Below are positions 25,470 to 35,147 of a DNA stretch of 64,000 bases, piece by piece. The notes under the pieces were generated by a model. The model saw only the letters and a program-made list of their open reading frames with translations. It ran no database searches and was not told the origin of the DNA. The stretch spans positions 124,001 to 188,000 of the forward strand of contig BQMJ01000007.1 of assembly GCA_025991245.1 (NCBI GenBank), in the 5' to 3' direction. This DNA comes from Galdieria partita (taxonomy: Eukaryota; Rhodophyta; Bangiophyceae; Galdieriales; Galdieriaceae). The translations under genes and the position numbers were made by a program. Positions within the stretch are counted from its first letter, which is position 1, and the number at the start of each line of letters is the position of its first letter.

Positions 25470-26784
25470 TTATTGGCCTTTTACAGATACTCCGATTTTA
25501 TCAGCCGATAAGATATTTTCTCGCACCATATCGGGCGTTACTTTGAAAGGCATGTTATAAATGGACTCGCCCTTCAATATAGCATAAGTTATAAAATTTG
25601 TAGGTTCTCAAAAAAACTTACCGAAGCACAAGACCGCTCACTAACAAGCTGAATTCCTTGTAAATCAGATGCGCTGATACCTAGATCAGAGAGACACACA
25701 GGAAGACCAACTTGAACAAAGAATTTGGCGACTTTCTTCGCTTCATCGAGTTTTTGCTCCATGCAAAGTTGAACAATAGTACTGAATGCTACTTTCTCAC
25801 CATGAATATATTCATGGGAACCTTCGTGTGCTGTCAATCCGTTGTGAATTGCGTGTGCTGCAGCTAAGCCTCCGCTTTCAAAGCCCAAACCACTTAGAAG
25901 GGTATTGGCTTCGATGATTTTCTCTATTGCTTCGGTAACCTCCCCTCTGTCGATGTCTTTAACTGCTTGAACACCATATTCAAATAAAAGATCGCGACAT
26001 AACTTTGCCAAGGCTACAGCTGCTTCAGTGGGTCTACCTCCTACAGGATTGATACCATAAGACGCCCGCATACAAGCGTCCGCTTCATAATAAGTCGACA
26101 TGGCGTCACCCATTCCGCTCACAAGATATCTCTTGGGAGCCTTTGCAATAATTTCTGAGTCTACTATGACGCAATAAGGATCTGTCGGATAATAGACCTT
26201 AAAAAAATAAGCAACGAATTTCTTCCAAAGTTTGAACTCACATATTCATCGAATTTTCCGTCCGGTTTGTAGAAAACTGAACATGCTGCACACTATGGAA
26301 AAAAATGAGTATATGTCAGAAGCTTATCTAGGCAACTCACTGGTGCATCGTTACTCGCCAACGTCGGCACCACAGCTAGTTGCACATCCAACTGGTGGGC
26401 TAAAGCACGAACAAGATCAACTGCTTTTCCACCACCAACAGCCACAATGAACGCTGGCTTTCCTTTAACTTTTCCTTTCAGTTGATTATTCACGTTTTCA
26501 AGTTCTTCCCAAGAACATTCTCCTCCAAAGTTAACAAATACAACTTGCTTTGCGGCTCCATGCTTTGTGAGAGATTCCTCTATTGAACGGCCTACGCTGC
26601 TCTGTCTGGAGGGAGAGCAAACCACCACCGCGGTATCACCCTGTAAAGGTTTGACAAAAAGTCCAAGATATTGTATGATTCCCTTGCCCTGCGCATATTT
26701 ATGAGGTGACGAAAATATTTTATATCTTAGAGGTCCAAAGGTTTTGTGTGGCGAGAAGAACAACTCAGGAGGAAAGTGAGACAT
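25470..26784 (-). CDS. gldA: NAD-dependent glycerol dehydrogenase, bacterial GldA type
   Basis: Oxidises glycerol to dihydroxyacetone. Exons 26784-26341, 26292-26242, 26197-25622 and 25571-25470; introns 44-50 bp; 390 aa. Iron/zinc-dependent alcohol dehydrogenase family: the NAD site VAVGGGKAVD, TLASNDAP, and metal ligands recognisable as the Asp in GMGDAMSTYYEADA and the His residues in AAAHAIHNGL and HGEKVAF. The C-terminal exon (GESIYNMPFKVTP) matches the bacterial end. About 25 residues (MSHFPPELFFSPHKTF) precede the normal bacterial start. GldA is common in bacteria and patchy in eukaryotes, so old horizontal transfer is likely, but introns typical of the neighbours show it is fully domesticated. 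Confidence 0.93.
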
Positions 26785-27596
26785 GAAGAAATGAGAAGTT
26801 AACGAATTATCACAACGAAGCAGACTTCAAATGAACGAGGAGAAAAGAAACACATCAGATCCGAGTTCATCTTCACAAGATTTCTGAATTTCTCTCCACG
26901 ACAAAAAGAAATTCAGGTCTTCCAAGATGAAGCTTTGCAATCTGCTTAAATTCTACTCGAAGTGGTTAAAATGCGATTTGTAATATTGGTACCAGTAAAA
27001 TATTCTTTTCTTGCAATACTGAAGAATTCAATTCAACTGAGAGGTAATAACCAGTTCAAAGTTTTGGTTACTCTCAGCACTAGGGCCTGCAATATTTCAA
27101 TAGGAACACACCCCACCTATGGAGACTTTATCTAGTCCGAATGTTGTCAAATGAATCGCTCTGATTTGGTCTTGTCAGGCAAGAAGATGAGATTCATAAT
27201 GGATATAGGATATTTGGAATATTTTTCATATCAGATTGGATTGTTCTTTCGTTTCAAGTATTTCACGAGAAATTGAAAAACCGCCATATGCAAAAGTGGT
27301 CCTTAGAGAACGATAAAGAGTTGTGCAATTGCTTCAAGCTAGTTACAGAATTCCTGAGCCAGTTTTGTAAGCCCAGTATTCTCATAGGAGAGAAGCCAGA
27401 CTTAAGTATTTAGGCAAAGAGGGACGAGAAGTCGTTTTGCCCTGTTGCTCAACACTCTTGATAACATGGTAGTTTTGGCCTTTACACGAACACTATATGA
27501 TATAGTTTAGAGAAATGAACATCAGTAAAATGAGGAAAGTTGTATCTTCAACTAAATAACATAATAAATAGATGGCTAAACATTGTTTTTGAATTG
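26785..27596. other. Divergent intergenic region gldA / OTU1
   Basis: About 810 bp, the largest gap in the first half. I see no open frame with coding character, no tRNA-like fold and no repeat. It must hold the promoters of both divergent genes. Confidence 0.5.
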
Positions 27597-28505
27597 ATGC
27601 ATTTGAGGTTACGAACAAAGGACGGGGTAATAACTATAACAGTTTCCCCAAAATGCACGATACGTGAACTTTTGGAAGAAATAGAAAGAAAAACTGGTAT
27701 TGAAGTTGCCAAACAAAAAAGTAAGTGTGATTCTGCTCTTTTCATCTCTTGCTGATTCAAAACAGTTTTGCATGGCTTTCCACAGAGAGAACTGCGAGCA
27801 GATGTCGAAAAGCCTGTTGAAACTGTGCTTCAGAGTGGAGACTCTCTGACCGTTGATAGGTTGTCTATAGGTGTTGAACCAGAAAAGTTCAGTTCTGCCC
27901 CGACCGAGAGTACGTTTGTCCGAAGGAAAGTACCAGATGACAACTCGTGCCTTTTCCACGCCATTTCTTACGTTTTTCGAAATGGCTCTGTCGAGGAGCT
28001 AAGACATATTATTTCAGAGACTGTTCGGTTGAACCCAGACTTGTATTCGGAAGCCTTTCTAGGAAAGTCAAATCAAGAATATAGTAGATGGATACTTTTA
28101 CCGGAAACTTGGGGTGGTGCAATAGAACTTTCCATTTTGAGCAAATATTTCCGAACTGAAATATCGGTATTTGATATACAGACTTTGCGCATGGACCGTT
28201 ATGGGGAAGCGGATAATTACGAGGAACGAGTCTTCTTACTCTACGATGGTATTCATTATGATCCGCTTGCAAGAGCTTATACCGGTGCATCTCGAGAATA
28301 TGACGTTACTATATTTAAGATATGGGACGAAGAAGCTCTAGTATGTGCGAAATCTGTGGCAGAAGAGGCAAACAGGAACAGGCAATACACTGACTTGGCA
28401 AGTTTCACTCTAATGTGTAGGAACTGCGGTGCAAAACTGAAAGGAGAAACAGGTGCAGTTGAGCATGCGAAGCAAACTGGTCATACCAATTTTACAGAAG
28501 CATAG
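27597..28505 (+). CDS. OTU1: OTU1/YOD1 deubiquitinase
   Basis: Cysteine protease that trims ubiquitin chains in p97/Cdc48-dependent ERAD. Exons 27597-27720 and 27766-28505 (45 bp intron); 287 aa. The whole OTU1 layout is present: a UBX-like N-terminal domain (about 1-80), an OTU domain with catalytic Asp/Cys in VPDDNSCLFHAI and His in YDGIHYDPL, and a C-terminal C2H2 finger with CRNCGAKL and EHAKQTGHTNF. Start is the ATG at 27597 (MHLRLRTKDGV), which begins the UBX-like fold directly. Nothing unusual; size is close to the yeast and human proteins. Confidence 0.94.
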
Positions 28506-28610
28506 CAAGTGCTTATTCACCGTTATTTTGTTGTTTTCTTAGAATAGGTCCTATACAGGTTTTGAGTTACAACTGTAACAAAAATTTCACAAAGTTCCCT
28601 AGTAGTAACT

Positions 28611-30238
28611 TCATCTTTCTGAAGAAGCCAGCGTTCCTAAAGAATTATACTTGTTATAAAACCATACAGATTTTCTGCAAACAGCATCACGCTCCAGAAC
28701 AAAGATAATATCTCTTATAGAAATACTGACATTCGCTCTTTCAGGTTCTGTCTTAAATAATCGTTTCGTTTGTGACAAATTTTCATATGAAGGTGAACTA
28801 TAGGTCTTTGTATCACCACTTTGTTTCACAAGGCTCATGCGTTCTCGTCGTTTCTTGAGCAGTCCTTGAATACTTGAGCTCAAAGCTTCATTAGTTTTCT
28901 GAAGAGATTCTGAAGCCGCTGAGGGTCCACTATGCCTCTTACGAGATCTCTTCACATTCTCTCCCGAGTCAAATGGACTATCCGGAGCTCTTCGTTTATT
29001 TGAAGAATCTAACTGTGGCGAGTCTCTCAATTGTTCTTCCTCTTCATTACGTCTCTTATTCGCTTCCACTATTGCTTCTATTTGACGTAATTCTTCCTTG
29101 CGAATCTCTTCCAGTTCATAACGAGGATCCTGCTTTTCATTCTGCTGAAGTTGGTTCATAATTTCTGACTCTAAAACTCTCTTAACTGCAATATCTTTAG
29201 CACGATCAAGAAGATTTGTCATCTGCTTTTGTAAACCTGTTGCTAGAACGTCCAAACATTCTTGGTCCCATTGAACCAGATGTGATGCTCTGGTTAACCT
29301 TTCCAGGCAACCACTAAGAGGTGGAATAATTGCGGTCATTTCTTCAGTAAAACCATCAACAATGTTATTGTTGACACCAGTAACTGAAAAATCTGCCGCC
29401 GCGTCTTGGTCTTCTTCCGCATAAAGGTTTCCATAGTCTTCCAGAAATCCGCTAGTGAGATTTCGAGTACCGCTTATGCTCGAACGAGTTCTCATAGTTT
29501 TCTTCATATTTATATCATCTTCCGCACGAGATAACCCCTCCTGAGACGGGTGTTCAGGGTTTGTTTCAACACCGGGTAAAATCCCTAAGAAAGTTAGGTT
29601 TGAAAAAACCATTCTGGACTCAAAATACCTTGCTGTGTGACTGACTGTACAGCCTTCACTGTTTGTACAATTCTTTCTTTAGTTACTTCAGAAGGAGGAA
29701 GCTGACTCAGAATATGTATAACGGAGTGAATGGCTTCAACTAAACGAGTCTGCAAAGCAACCAGAAGTTCCCCTTCAAGGACTGAAGATTTCAGTAAACT
29801 CTGAACAACTTCCTCTACAGATAAGTTTTCCCTATTCGATACACAACGTATAACAATCAAAAAGAGCTCCCTGAATATTCCATTCAAGTCTGCAGTTCCA
29901 TTTGCAGACCTGAGCTGCTTTAGGACACTCAAAACGCTCAAAGTAAACCTTAAGAGTGGTACGAAACTGGGAGACTTTGCAACTTGAGCTTCAGTTTGTC
30001 TTCTCTTGAGTAGATTTGTAAAATCTTCTTCGGCAAGCGATGTCACAGACGAAGTGGTTAGAGCTTCATTTGTCACTTGCGCACCATGAATAGGTCTTGC
30101 CCTAGCAACAACGCTTCTCACTTTCCAGTTGTCTTCTTCAAAACTCTGGGATGAAGCGTCTACTGGTTGCAAGTTGCTATATGTAAACTCTTGCTTGGTG
30201 CCATACTGAACGTTCCTCCTGTGTGGCCTATCCGACAT
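28611..30238 (-). CDS. TAF4: TFIID subunit TAF4
   Basis: Histone-fold subunit that pairs with TAF12 in the TFIID core. Exons 30238-29629 and 29584-28611 (44 bp intron); 527 aa, shorter than animal TAF4. An N-terminal helical domain (about residues 85-200, with FRELFLIVIRCVSNRENLSVEE) fits a TAFH/NHR1-like fold. The conserved C-terminal TAF4 region follows: LERLTRASHLVQWDQ, an H2A-like helix LLDRAKDIAVKRV, a long charged helix with KKRRERMSLV, and near the end ISIRDIIFVLERD, the typical final TAF4 motif. Between lie low-complexity basic stretches (KRSRKRHS) suited to nuclear localisation. Identification rests on this order of motifs. Confidence 0.82.
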
Positions 30239-30320
30239 GCGCTTCTTAGCAAAGAATCGAATGCGAATTGGGAAGTTTGTACGTTTATTTTTTTCATGTC
30301 GTTGTGACTATGCGTAGTTC

Positions 30321-30731
30321 TCAAACTCTAAAGCTCATGTATCTTGTGTTATAACTCTTATAGTCTCTTGAAACATGTAGTCTAAGGTACTTGTGTCCTT
30401 GCCAGGTGGTAGACCAGAAGATGCAAGGTTTGTGGCTGTGAAAAAGGGGACAGAGTGATTGCAACTTGACTTGTTGAAAATGGTGTAATAGAAGAAGATA
30501 GCTTATACTAAAGAATTTCCCTGGTAAGCCTTGACTTCGCAAAGTTCGTTGAGACTGCACTTGTGCCAGTAGAACAGAATGATAGAATACTGGGTTTGGG
30601 GGTTTAGTGTAGAAACGGAAAAAGAAAGCAAAAACAATTATTACTGCCAAGAATCTCAAGTATTCATCGTGAATCAAGCGATGGAATTTCTTGTAATTTC
30701 GGAAAACTTTATTTACAGATAGTTTTCTCAA
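30321..30731 (-). CDS. Possible small single-span membrane protein, 5' end unresolved
   Basis: An open stretch of about 136 codons between TAF4 and the alpha/beta hydrolase gene. Its first 75 residues look coding: a basic start (FRNYKKFHRLIHDEYLRF), one strong membrane span (FLAVIIVFAFFFRFY), then a polar segment. The remainder looks less convincing and may be intronic or untranslated. The frame has no ATG at its start, so an upstream exon would be needed; a GTAAGT donor at about 30760 makes this possible. Function unknown. It may be a tail-anchored or mitochondrial inner membrane protein, or not a gene. Confidence 0.35.
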   Translation of the reverse strand: MRKLSVNKVFRNYKKFHRLIHDEYLRFLAVIIVFAFFFRFYTKPPNPVFYHSVLLAQVQSQRTLRSQGLPGKFFSISYLLLLHHFQQVKLQSLCPLFHSHKPCIFWSTTWQGHKYLRLHVSRDYKSYNTRYMSFRV

Positions 30732-30829
30732 TATGTTAAGTTCCGAAGATCAGTCGACTTACAACTCTGCGGCAACGTAAAGATCCACAAGTTAGAATTT
30801 GTAAAGCGTTGGTGAAATTCAATTCCATT

Positions 30830-32047
30830 ATGAAGATGCAATTCGATTCTTTCTTATTCTTGTTCATTTTAAAACCTTTGTCTTGTTCAAGCATGCTTAG
30901 AAGCATTCTTTACCCTATTCTTAGCTTCTTTCGAATAGCGTCTAGATGGATACGAAGTTATCTCTATAGTGCGTCTTTTCTATACATTCTCAATTCTAAG
31001 AGAGAGGTTGCTTTGCCAATCGAAACTATTTTCCTTGAAGGAATCAAGTGTTACCTGATATTGCCCAAAAAAGTCAACAAAAGCAGAAGTACAGTTATTT
31101 TAGTACACGGCTTGAGTCCTTCAGGAATTGATGATCCACGAATATTAGAAATTGGCAAGATATTTGCTCTTCACGGTGCAATTTGTCTGCTTCCGACTAT
31201 CGAACCGTTGAAGTGTTGTACTTTGAGTACGACTTCGGTTGATGTTATTGAACAAGTAATTTATCAAATAGCAAATAACGCAAATCTATGTCCATGTGGA
31301 AAGGTTTCAATATTTGCTGCGTCCATTTCCGCGAGCATCTGTTTGGTTGCCTCTAGTCGTCCTTCAATCAACAAGTTGATTATTAACATTTGCTGCATTG
31401 GAGCATATGCTGATACTCGCTCTATGCTAAAATACGTTATTGATTCAGATGAGCTCCCTGACGATTATGGAAGATCTGTTTTCTTCTATAACTTTGTAGA
31501 ATTAAGCTTTGGGCCGCAACCTCAGTTGAAAGAGGCTTTGTGGTACAGGATTTTAGATGGTCATAGATCTGCAATCGGCACGAAACATGAGCTACTAAAT
31601 ACGTTTTTGAGTGACAAACAGTTTGTAGCACAGCAGTTTGATAGTCTTTGGAATAATCGTGCTCTCCGTGCGCAATGTGCTGAACAGATTCTTGTCAAAG
31701 TACAAGAGGAGTTGAATGCCTTGTCACCACTGCAGATTTTAGAGAGTTTTGTATGCCCTCGTGTCGTTCTCGTTCATGGTTGCAAAGATCCTGTTATTCC
31801 TTCCATTCATTCGCGTTTGCTATATCAAGAGTAAGGATATCGATCAATATTGAAAATCTGATATGACAAACTTTGTAGGTTAAAGAAGAATCCTGCTGTA
31901 ATGCCATATTTGTGTTTGACACCCTTTTTAAGCCATGGAGACAAACAAAAGTTAACAATGAGTGCAATCGGTTCCGTATTGCAACTCTTAGGAGCATTTG
32001 CAGTGTTCTACTTTGCGTCTTACGCGGAAAGTTCCTTCAAAAAATAG
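30830..32047 (+). CDS. Alpha/beta hydrolase with N-terminal membrane anchor
   Basis: Exons 30830-31830 and 31879-32047 (48 bp intron, GTAAGG donor); 389 aa. A hydrophobic N-terminus (SFLFLFILKPLSC) looks like a signal anchor. The fold is marked by TVILVHGLSPSG (oxyanion strand-loop), RVVLVHGCKDPVIP carrying the acid Asp, and PFLSHGDK carrying the candidate catalytic His. The expected nucleophile elbow G-x-S-x-G appears as FAASISASI, with both glycines replaced. A C-terminal hydrophobic stretch (LGAFAVFYFASYA) may be a second membrane contact. Nearest general relatives are YheT/ABHD-type hydrolases. The odd elbow suggests a divergent esterase or a pseudoenzyme. Confidence 0.78.
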
Positions 32048-32105
32048 TTATCATTTTACTTAAAACAACAATAAAATCTAGAAAGACGTTAGTCGATTAT
32101 CAAGA

Positions 32106-33338
32106 TTAATATCTAGCCTTCTGCAAATTAGACATGGAGCTTTCTAAAAGTCTTGCCAAGTCGTCTATCTCTTCAAATGTATTATGAAAATGCAACGTTA
32201 TCCTTATTCTCTCCGCACCATTAGGAACAGTAGGACTCCTAATTGGATATATTGAAATATTCTGCTGTCGTAAGAGATTCGCAACGTAAATGCAGCTTGC
32301 GTTTCCAGGAACCAGAACTGCCTGTATAGGACTTTCTGGACGGTTTAAAAGTCTATTTCCTAATAGAGAATACGTTCTTGAACGAAAGTAGTCAATTGCA
32401 CAGAAAAGCTTTTTTCGCCTCTCTAATAGCTGTGGAGTATTCATCAAAGAATAGGCAGCACGAATACAGCATAAGCTATGATAAGATAGGGAAGTTGAAT
32501 ATATCAAAGGCCTTGCATAGTTAATAAGATACTCTCGAACTATAAAACGACAAAGCGCGGCAGCACCATGACAACCAAATGCCTTCCCAAAAGTTACAAC
32601 TCTCATGAACAAACATGGATGCTGATGCAAATTCTTCATTTGAATTATTCCTTCTCCGTGTTTACCATAAACTCCCACAGAGTGTGCCTCATCCACTATA
32701 AGATGAGCTCCGAATTCCAAACAAACCTCCAGCAACTTTTCAACTGGAGCAAAGTCACCGTCCATGGAGTAGATACTTTCCACCACAACAAATATGGAGC
32801 CTTTAAAATGTTCAATTGTCTCTGTGTTCTTAAGTAAGTTCCTTAAAGAGTCGATGTCGTTGTGAGGAAAGACGCGAACTTCGGATCGTGAAATTTTACA
32901 ACCTTCATGTATCGAAGAGTGTGCATACTGATCTACTAATATTAGATCATCTTTCTGCGTAATATACCCCATAATACTCAAATTACATGTGAAGCCACTA
33001 TTAAATAGGAGAGCGCTTTCGGAACAATGGAAATCTGCAATGATTTTCTCCAAGTCTTCCGCATATTGCGAGTTACCGGTCAACAGTCTCGATCCAGTGC
33101 TTCCCACGCGATGCAAACTGCTCTTCTCAGTTTCTCTCTTTATGCTTTCCATAAACAATTCACTTCTCGCGAGTCCCAAATAGTCATTTGAAGAAAAATC
33201 TATTTGACCGGGATTTGAAACTGATAGTGAACGTAATAGTCCCCTTCTGGCTCTCGAACGCAGTAAGTTAGTAAAGCGTTGGTAAACAAGCTGAATCCGT
33301 TCATTGTGAACAGATTTATCTACAAAAGTATCCAGCAT
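32106..33338 (-). CDS. bioF: 8-amino-7-oxononanoate synthase (KAPA synthase), biotin pathway
   Basis: PLP enzyme that condenses pimeloyl thioester with alanine in biotin synthesis. Intronless, 410 aa. Alpha-oxoamine synthase signatures: FSSNDYLGLA, GSTGSRLLTGN, the Asp contacting PLP in VDEAHSVGVYGKHGEG, and the Schiff-base Lys in TFGKAFGCHGAA. The family also contains 5-aminolevulinate synthase and serine palmitoyltransferase, but compact length and the lack of their extra domains favour BioF. ATG at 33338 (MLDTFVDKS) is chosen since the frame upstream has none. No clear targeting peptide; the C-terminus (KARY) is not a canonical peroxisomal signal. Biotin made here would serve carboxylases such as the ACC at 1-7663 (inference). 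Confidence 0.88.
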   Translation of the reverse strand: MLDTFVDKSVHNERIQLVYQRFTNLLRSRARRGLLRSLSVSNPGQIDFSSNDYLGLARSELFMESIKRETEKSSLHRVGSTGSRLLTGNSQYAEDLEKIIADFHCSESALLFNSGFTCNLSIMGYITQKDDLILVDQYAHSSIHEGCKISRSEVRVFPHNDIDSLRNLLKNTETIEHFKGSIFVVVESIYSMDGDFAPVEKLLEVCLEFGAHLIVDEAHSVGVYGKHGEGIIQMKNLHQHPCLFMRVVTFGKAFGCHGAAALCRFIVREYLINYARPLIYSTSLSYHSLCCIRAAYSLMNTPQLLERRKKLFCAIDYFRSRTYSLLGNRLLNRPESPIQAVLVPGNASCIYVANLLRQQNISIYPIRSPTVPNGAERIRITLHFHNTFEEIDDLARLLESSMSNLQKARY

Positions 33339-34076
33339 AGTATTGTCCTGTTTCGCCAACTTGTAAGGAAGAAATGTAAATTTGATTTCGACCTAGTTTT
33401 TATTGTTGAGAAGCGTTGAGAGATTTTCATAGGCAGTTTGTCAACTTAGAACTCTGTCTTATTGGTAAATTATCTTTTTATTACATTCCATCTCTGAAAT
33501 ATTGTGGAATGTTTCCAAAACTATTTTTGGACTCCGACAAGTCATTTCTTTGTATTGCTGAAGTATGACAATACTATTGGAAATTCTTCACTCCCGTTGA
33601 ATTTAGCTGATTTTGAAGTTTCCAATAAGAGCTCTCATCCATGTTTCGCTTTCAATAACTCTTGAAACTATTATTTTCTGAGGTTACTGGAGTTTGACAA
33701 AACTTGTAGGACTTCCGAGGACTTTTATTCTTCGCTCATCGATCGTACATTTCTCATACTTTAGTTAAATTTGTACTTGACAAGTGACTTTTCTCAAAGC
33801 CACTGCTATCGTTGTCTTGTTTCTGTCAAACAGAACTGTTATGTCTACTGATGATAACTCGAACATGGGGTACGCAAAGTCACGCAAGCTAGCACTAGTA
33901 GAAATCCCAAATGATAAAGTATGATCTATGAATTTCGTTTCCGATAGTTTGGAAATCTGGGTTTGTTTTTTAACCTATGAGTAAATCTTCCTTCTCCCAA
34001 GTCAACAAGCCATTTTTTATTATTTTTTAATCAAAAGCAAAGCAACACGCTCGAGAGGGTGGCTTTTTCCTATCAG
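33339..34076. other. Intergenic region with a possible lone plus-strand first exon
   Basis: About 740 bp. At 33841 an ATG opens a 27-codon frame (MSTDDNSNMGYAKSRKL) ending at a GTATGA donor-like site. This could be a first exon, but no convincing second exon was found before 34076. Otherwise no coding or RNA signal seen. Confidence 0.3.
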
Positions 34077-34515
34077 TCATTTTGAACTTTCTTGTGTAAG
34101 CTTTAAGAGGCTGTCAAGTTCTTGGAACAGTGATGTTCCCTTTGCAATGGGTTCCATACTACATTCTGCAGGTTCAGATGTATTTTTCGTAGTTGTGATA
34201 GACTCTTCCATTCTCATTGCTTTTCCTTTTGCCTTAGAAGATGACTGCTTTGTGATTTTTGTCTTCTTCTCGGAAAATTTAGTGCGAAATACGGTATATA
34301 AACGTTGTTCAAATAATTCACGATCAGTATATCCAACTATCTTCGTGGCTTCGTTATCTGGTAGAGTATTGTTAGAATCAATATTGCGGGACAAAATGAA
34401 GCCTACAGAATTCTGGTCTCGCGCGAAAGACTATATTTGTTATACTGTTTGCCAATATAGATGAAATGTCATCTTGCTGACAACTTGTTCTCTGTCTTCC
34501 ATCTTCAACAGGCAT
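34077..34515 (-). CDS. Small basic protein of unknown function, two exons
   Basis: Not recognised. Exons 34515-34407 and 34357-34077, joined by a 49 bp intron (GTAGGC donor, CCAG acceptor) in phase 1; 129 aa. It starts MPVEDGRQRTSCQQDD, then ISSILANSITNIVF and a helix VGYTDRELFEQRLYTVF. A Lys/Ser-rich stretch (SEKKTKITKQSSSKAKGK) and a helix LFQELDSLLKL complete it. The pattern of short amphipathic helices around a basic linker suggests a nucleic-acid or chromatin-associated subunit, but nothing specific can be claimed. The splice restores one continuous frame from an ATG to the stop, which is the main support. Confidence 0.5.
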
Positions 34516-34622
34516 CTTTCTTTATATTTGTTAACTTATCTGCACTGGCACTGGAAGAAAAAAATGGTGTATTTGGCGCAATTTTAGAGTTTTTCCTCCT
34601 CTACAAACAGAATTTTTTCTCT

Positions 34623-35130
34623 TTACTTCAATATTGTATTAGTGTAATTGAACCTAGAAAAGTTTGCGATGGTATCCTTTCGAAACAAGAAGAGAGCTAC
34701 CAGAAAGTTGAGGTCAGTTGCTAGCCTCAATTGAAGAAGCTTTCTTAGTTTCTTCGCTTTGTTCTTTTCTTTTAACTTGATGATATCAAGAAACTACTGC
34801 ATATAGAAGGGAAAATAGAAGTTAGGGTGTTTATCAGAATATCGAAAAATATTATCATTTCACTTGAAAGAGAATTTTTGAAGAGTATGCATGAGAAGCC
34901 AAGGGTAGAATATAAAATGTGAACTCTTTCACTAAAGAAAATTTTCATCCAGAATAATAAGAAAAGCTTTGAGGCCATCTTGAATATATGTTAGAAAATT
35001 TTTCTTATCTACAAGAGAACAACTTTCTAAAGCAGAGACATTCCTTGGCGCGGAACGGAACATCATCATTGATTCAGTGCCACGTGTCAACTCCATTTGC
35101 TTTTGCAGCATTTGATTTGTTGCTTCGATG
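34623..35130 (-). CDS. Probable small gene, exon structure unresolved
   Basis: Two stretches have clear coding character on the minus strand but lie in different frames. One is near 35096-34935 (contains SALESCSLVDKKNFLTYI and DGLKAFLIILDENF). The other is near 34770-34623 (KAKKLRKLLQLRLATDLNF, then LVALFLFRKDTIANF, ending in a stop at 34623). Between them several GT..AG choices exist and I could not fix one. The C-terminal part is a basic helix followed by a hydrophobic helix, perhaps a tail anchor. Divergent from the F-box gene. Function unknown. Confidence 0.35.
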
Positions 35131-35147
35131 AAACTATAGAACAAAAC

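Noticed and set aside
34418-34430. TTTCGCGC E2F-like octamer on the minus strand
   Set aside because: Falls inside coding exon 1 of the small gene (codons for Phe-Arg-Ala-Arg); a single site with no promoter context.
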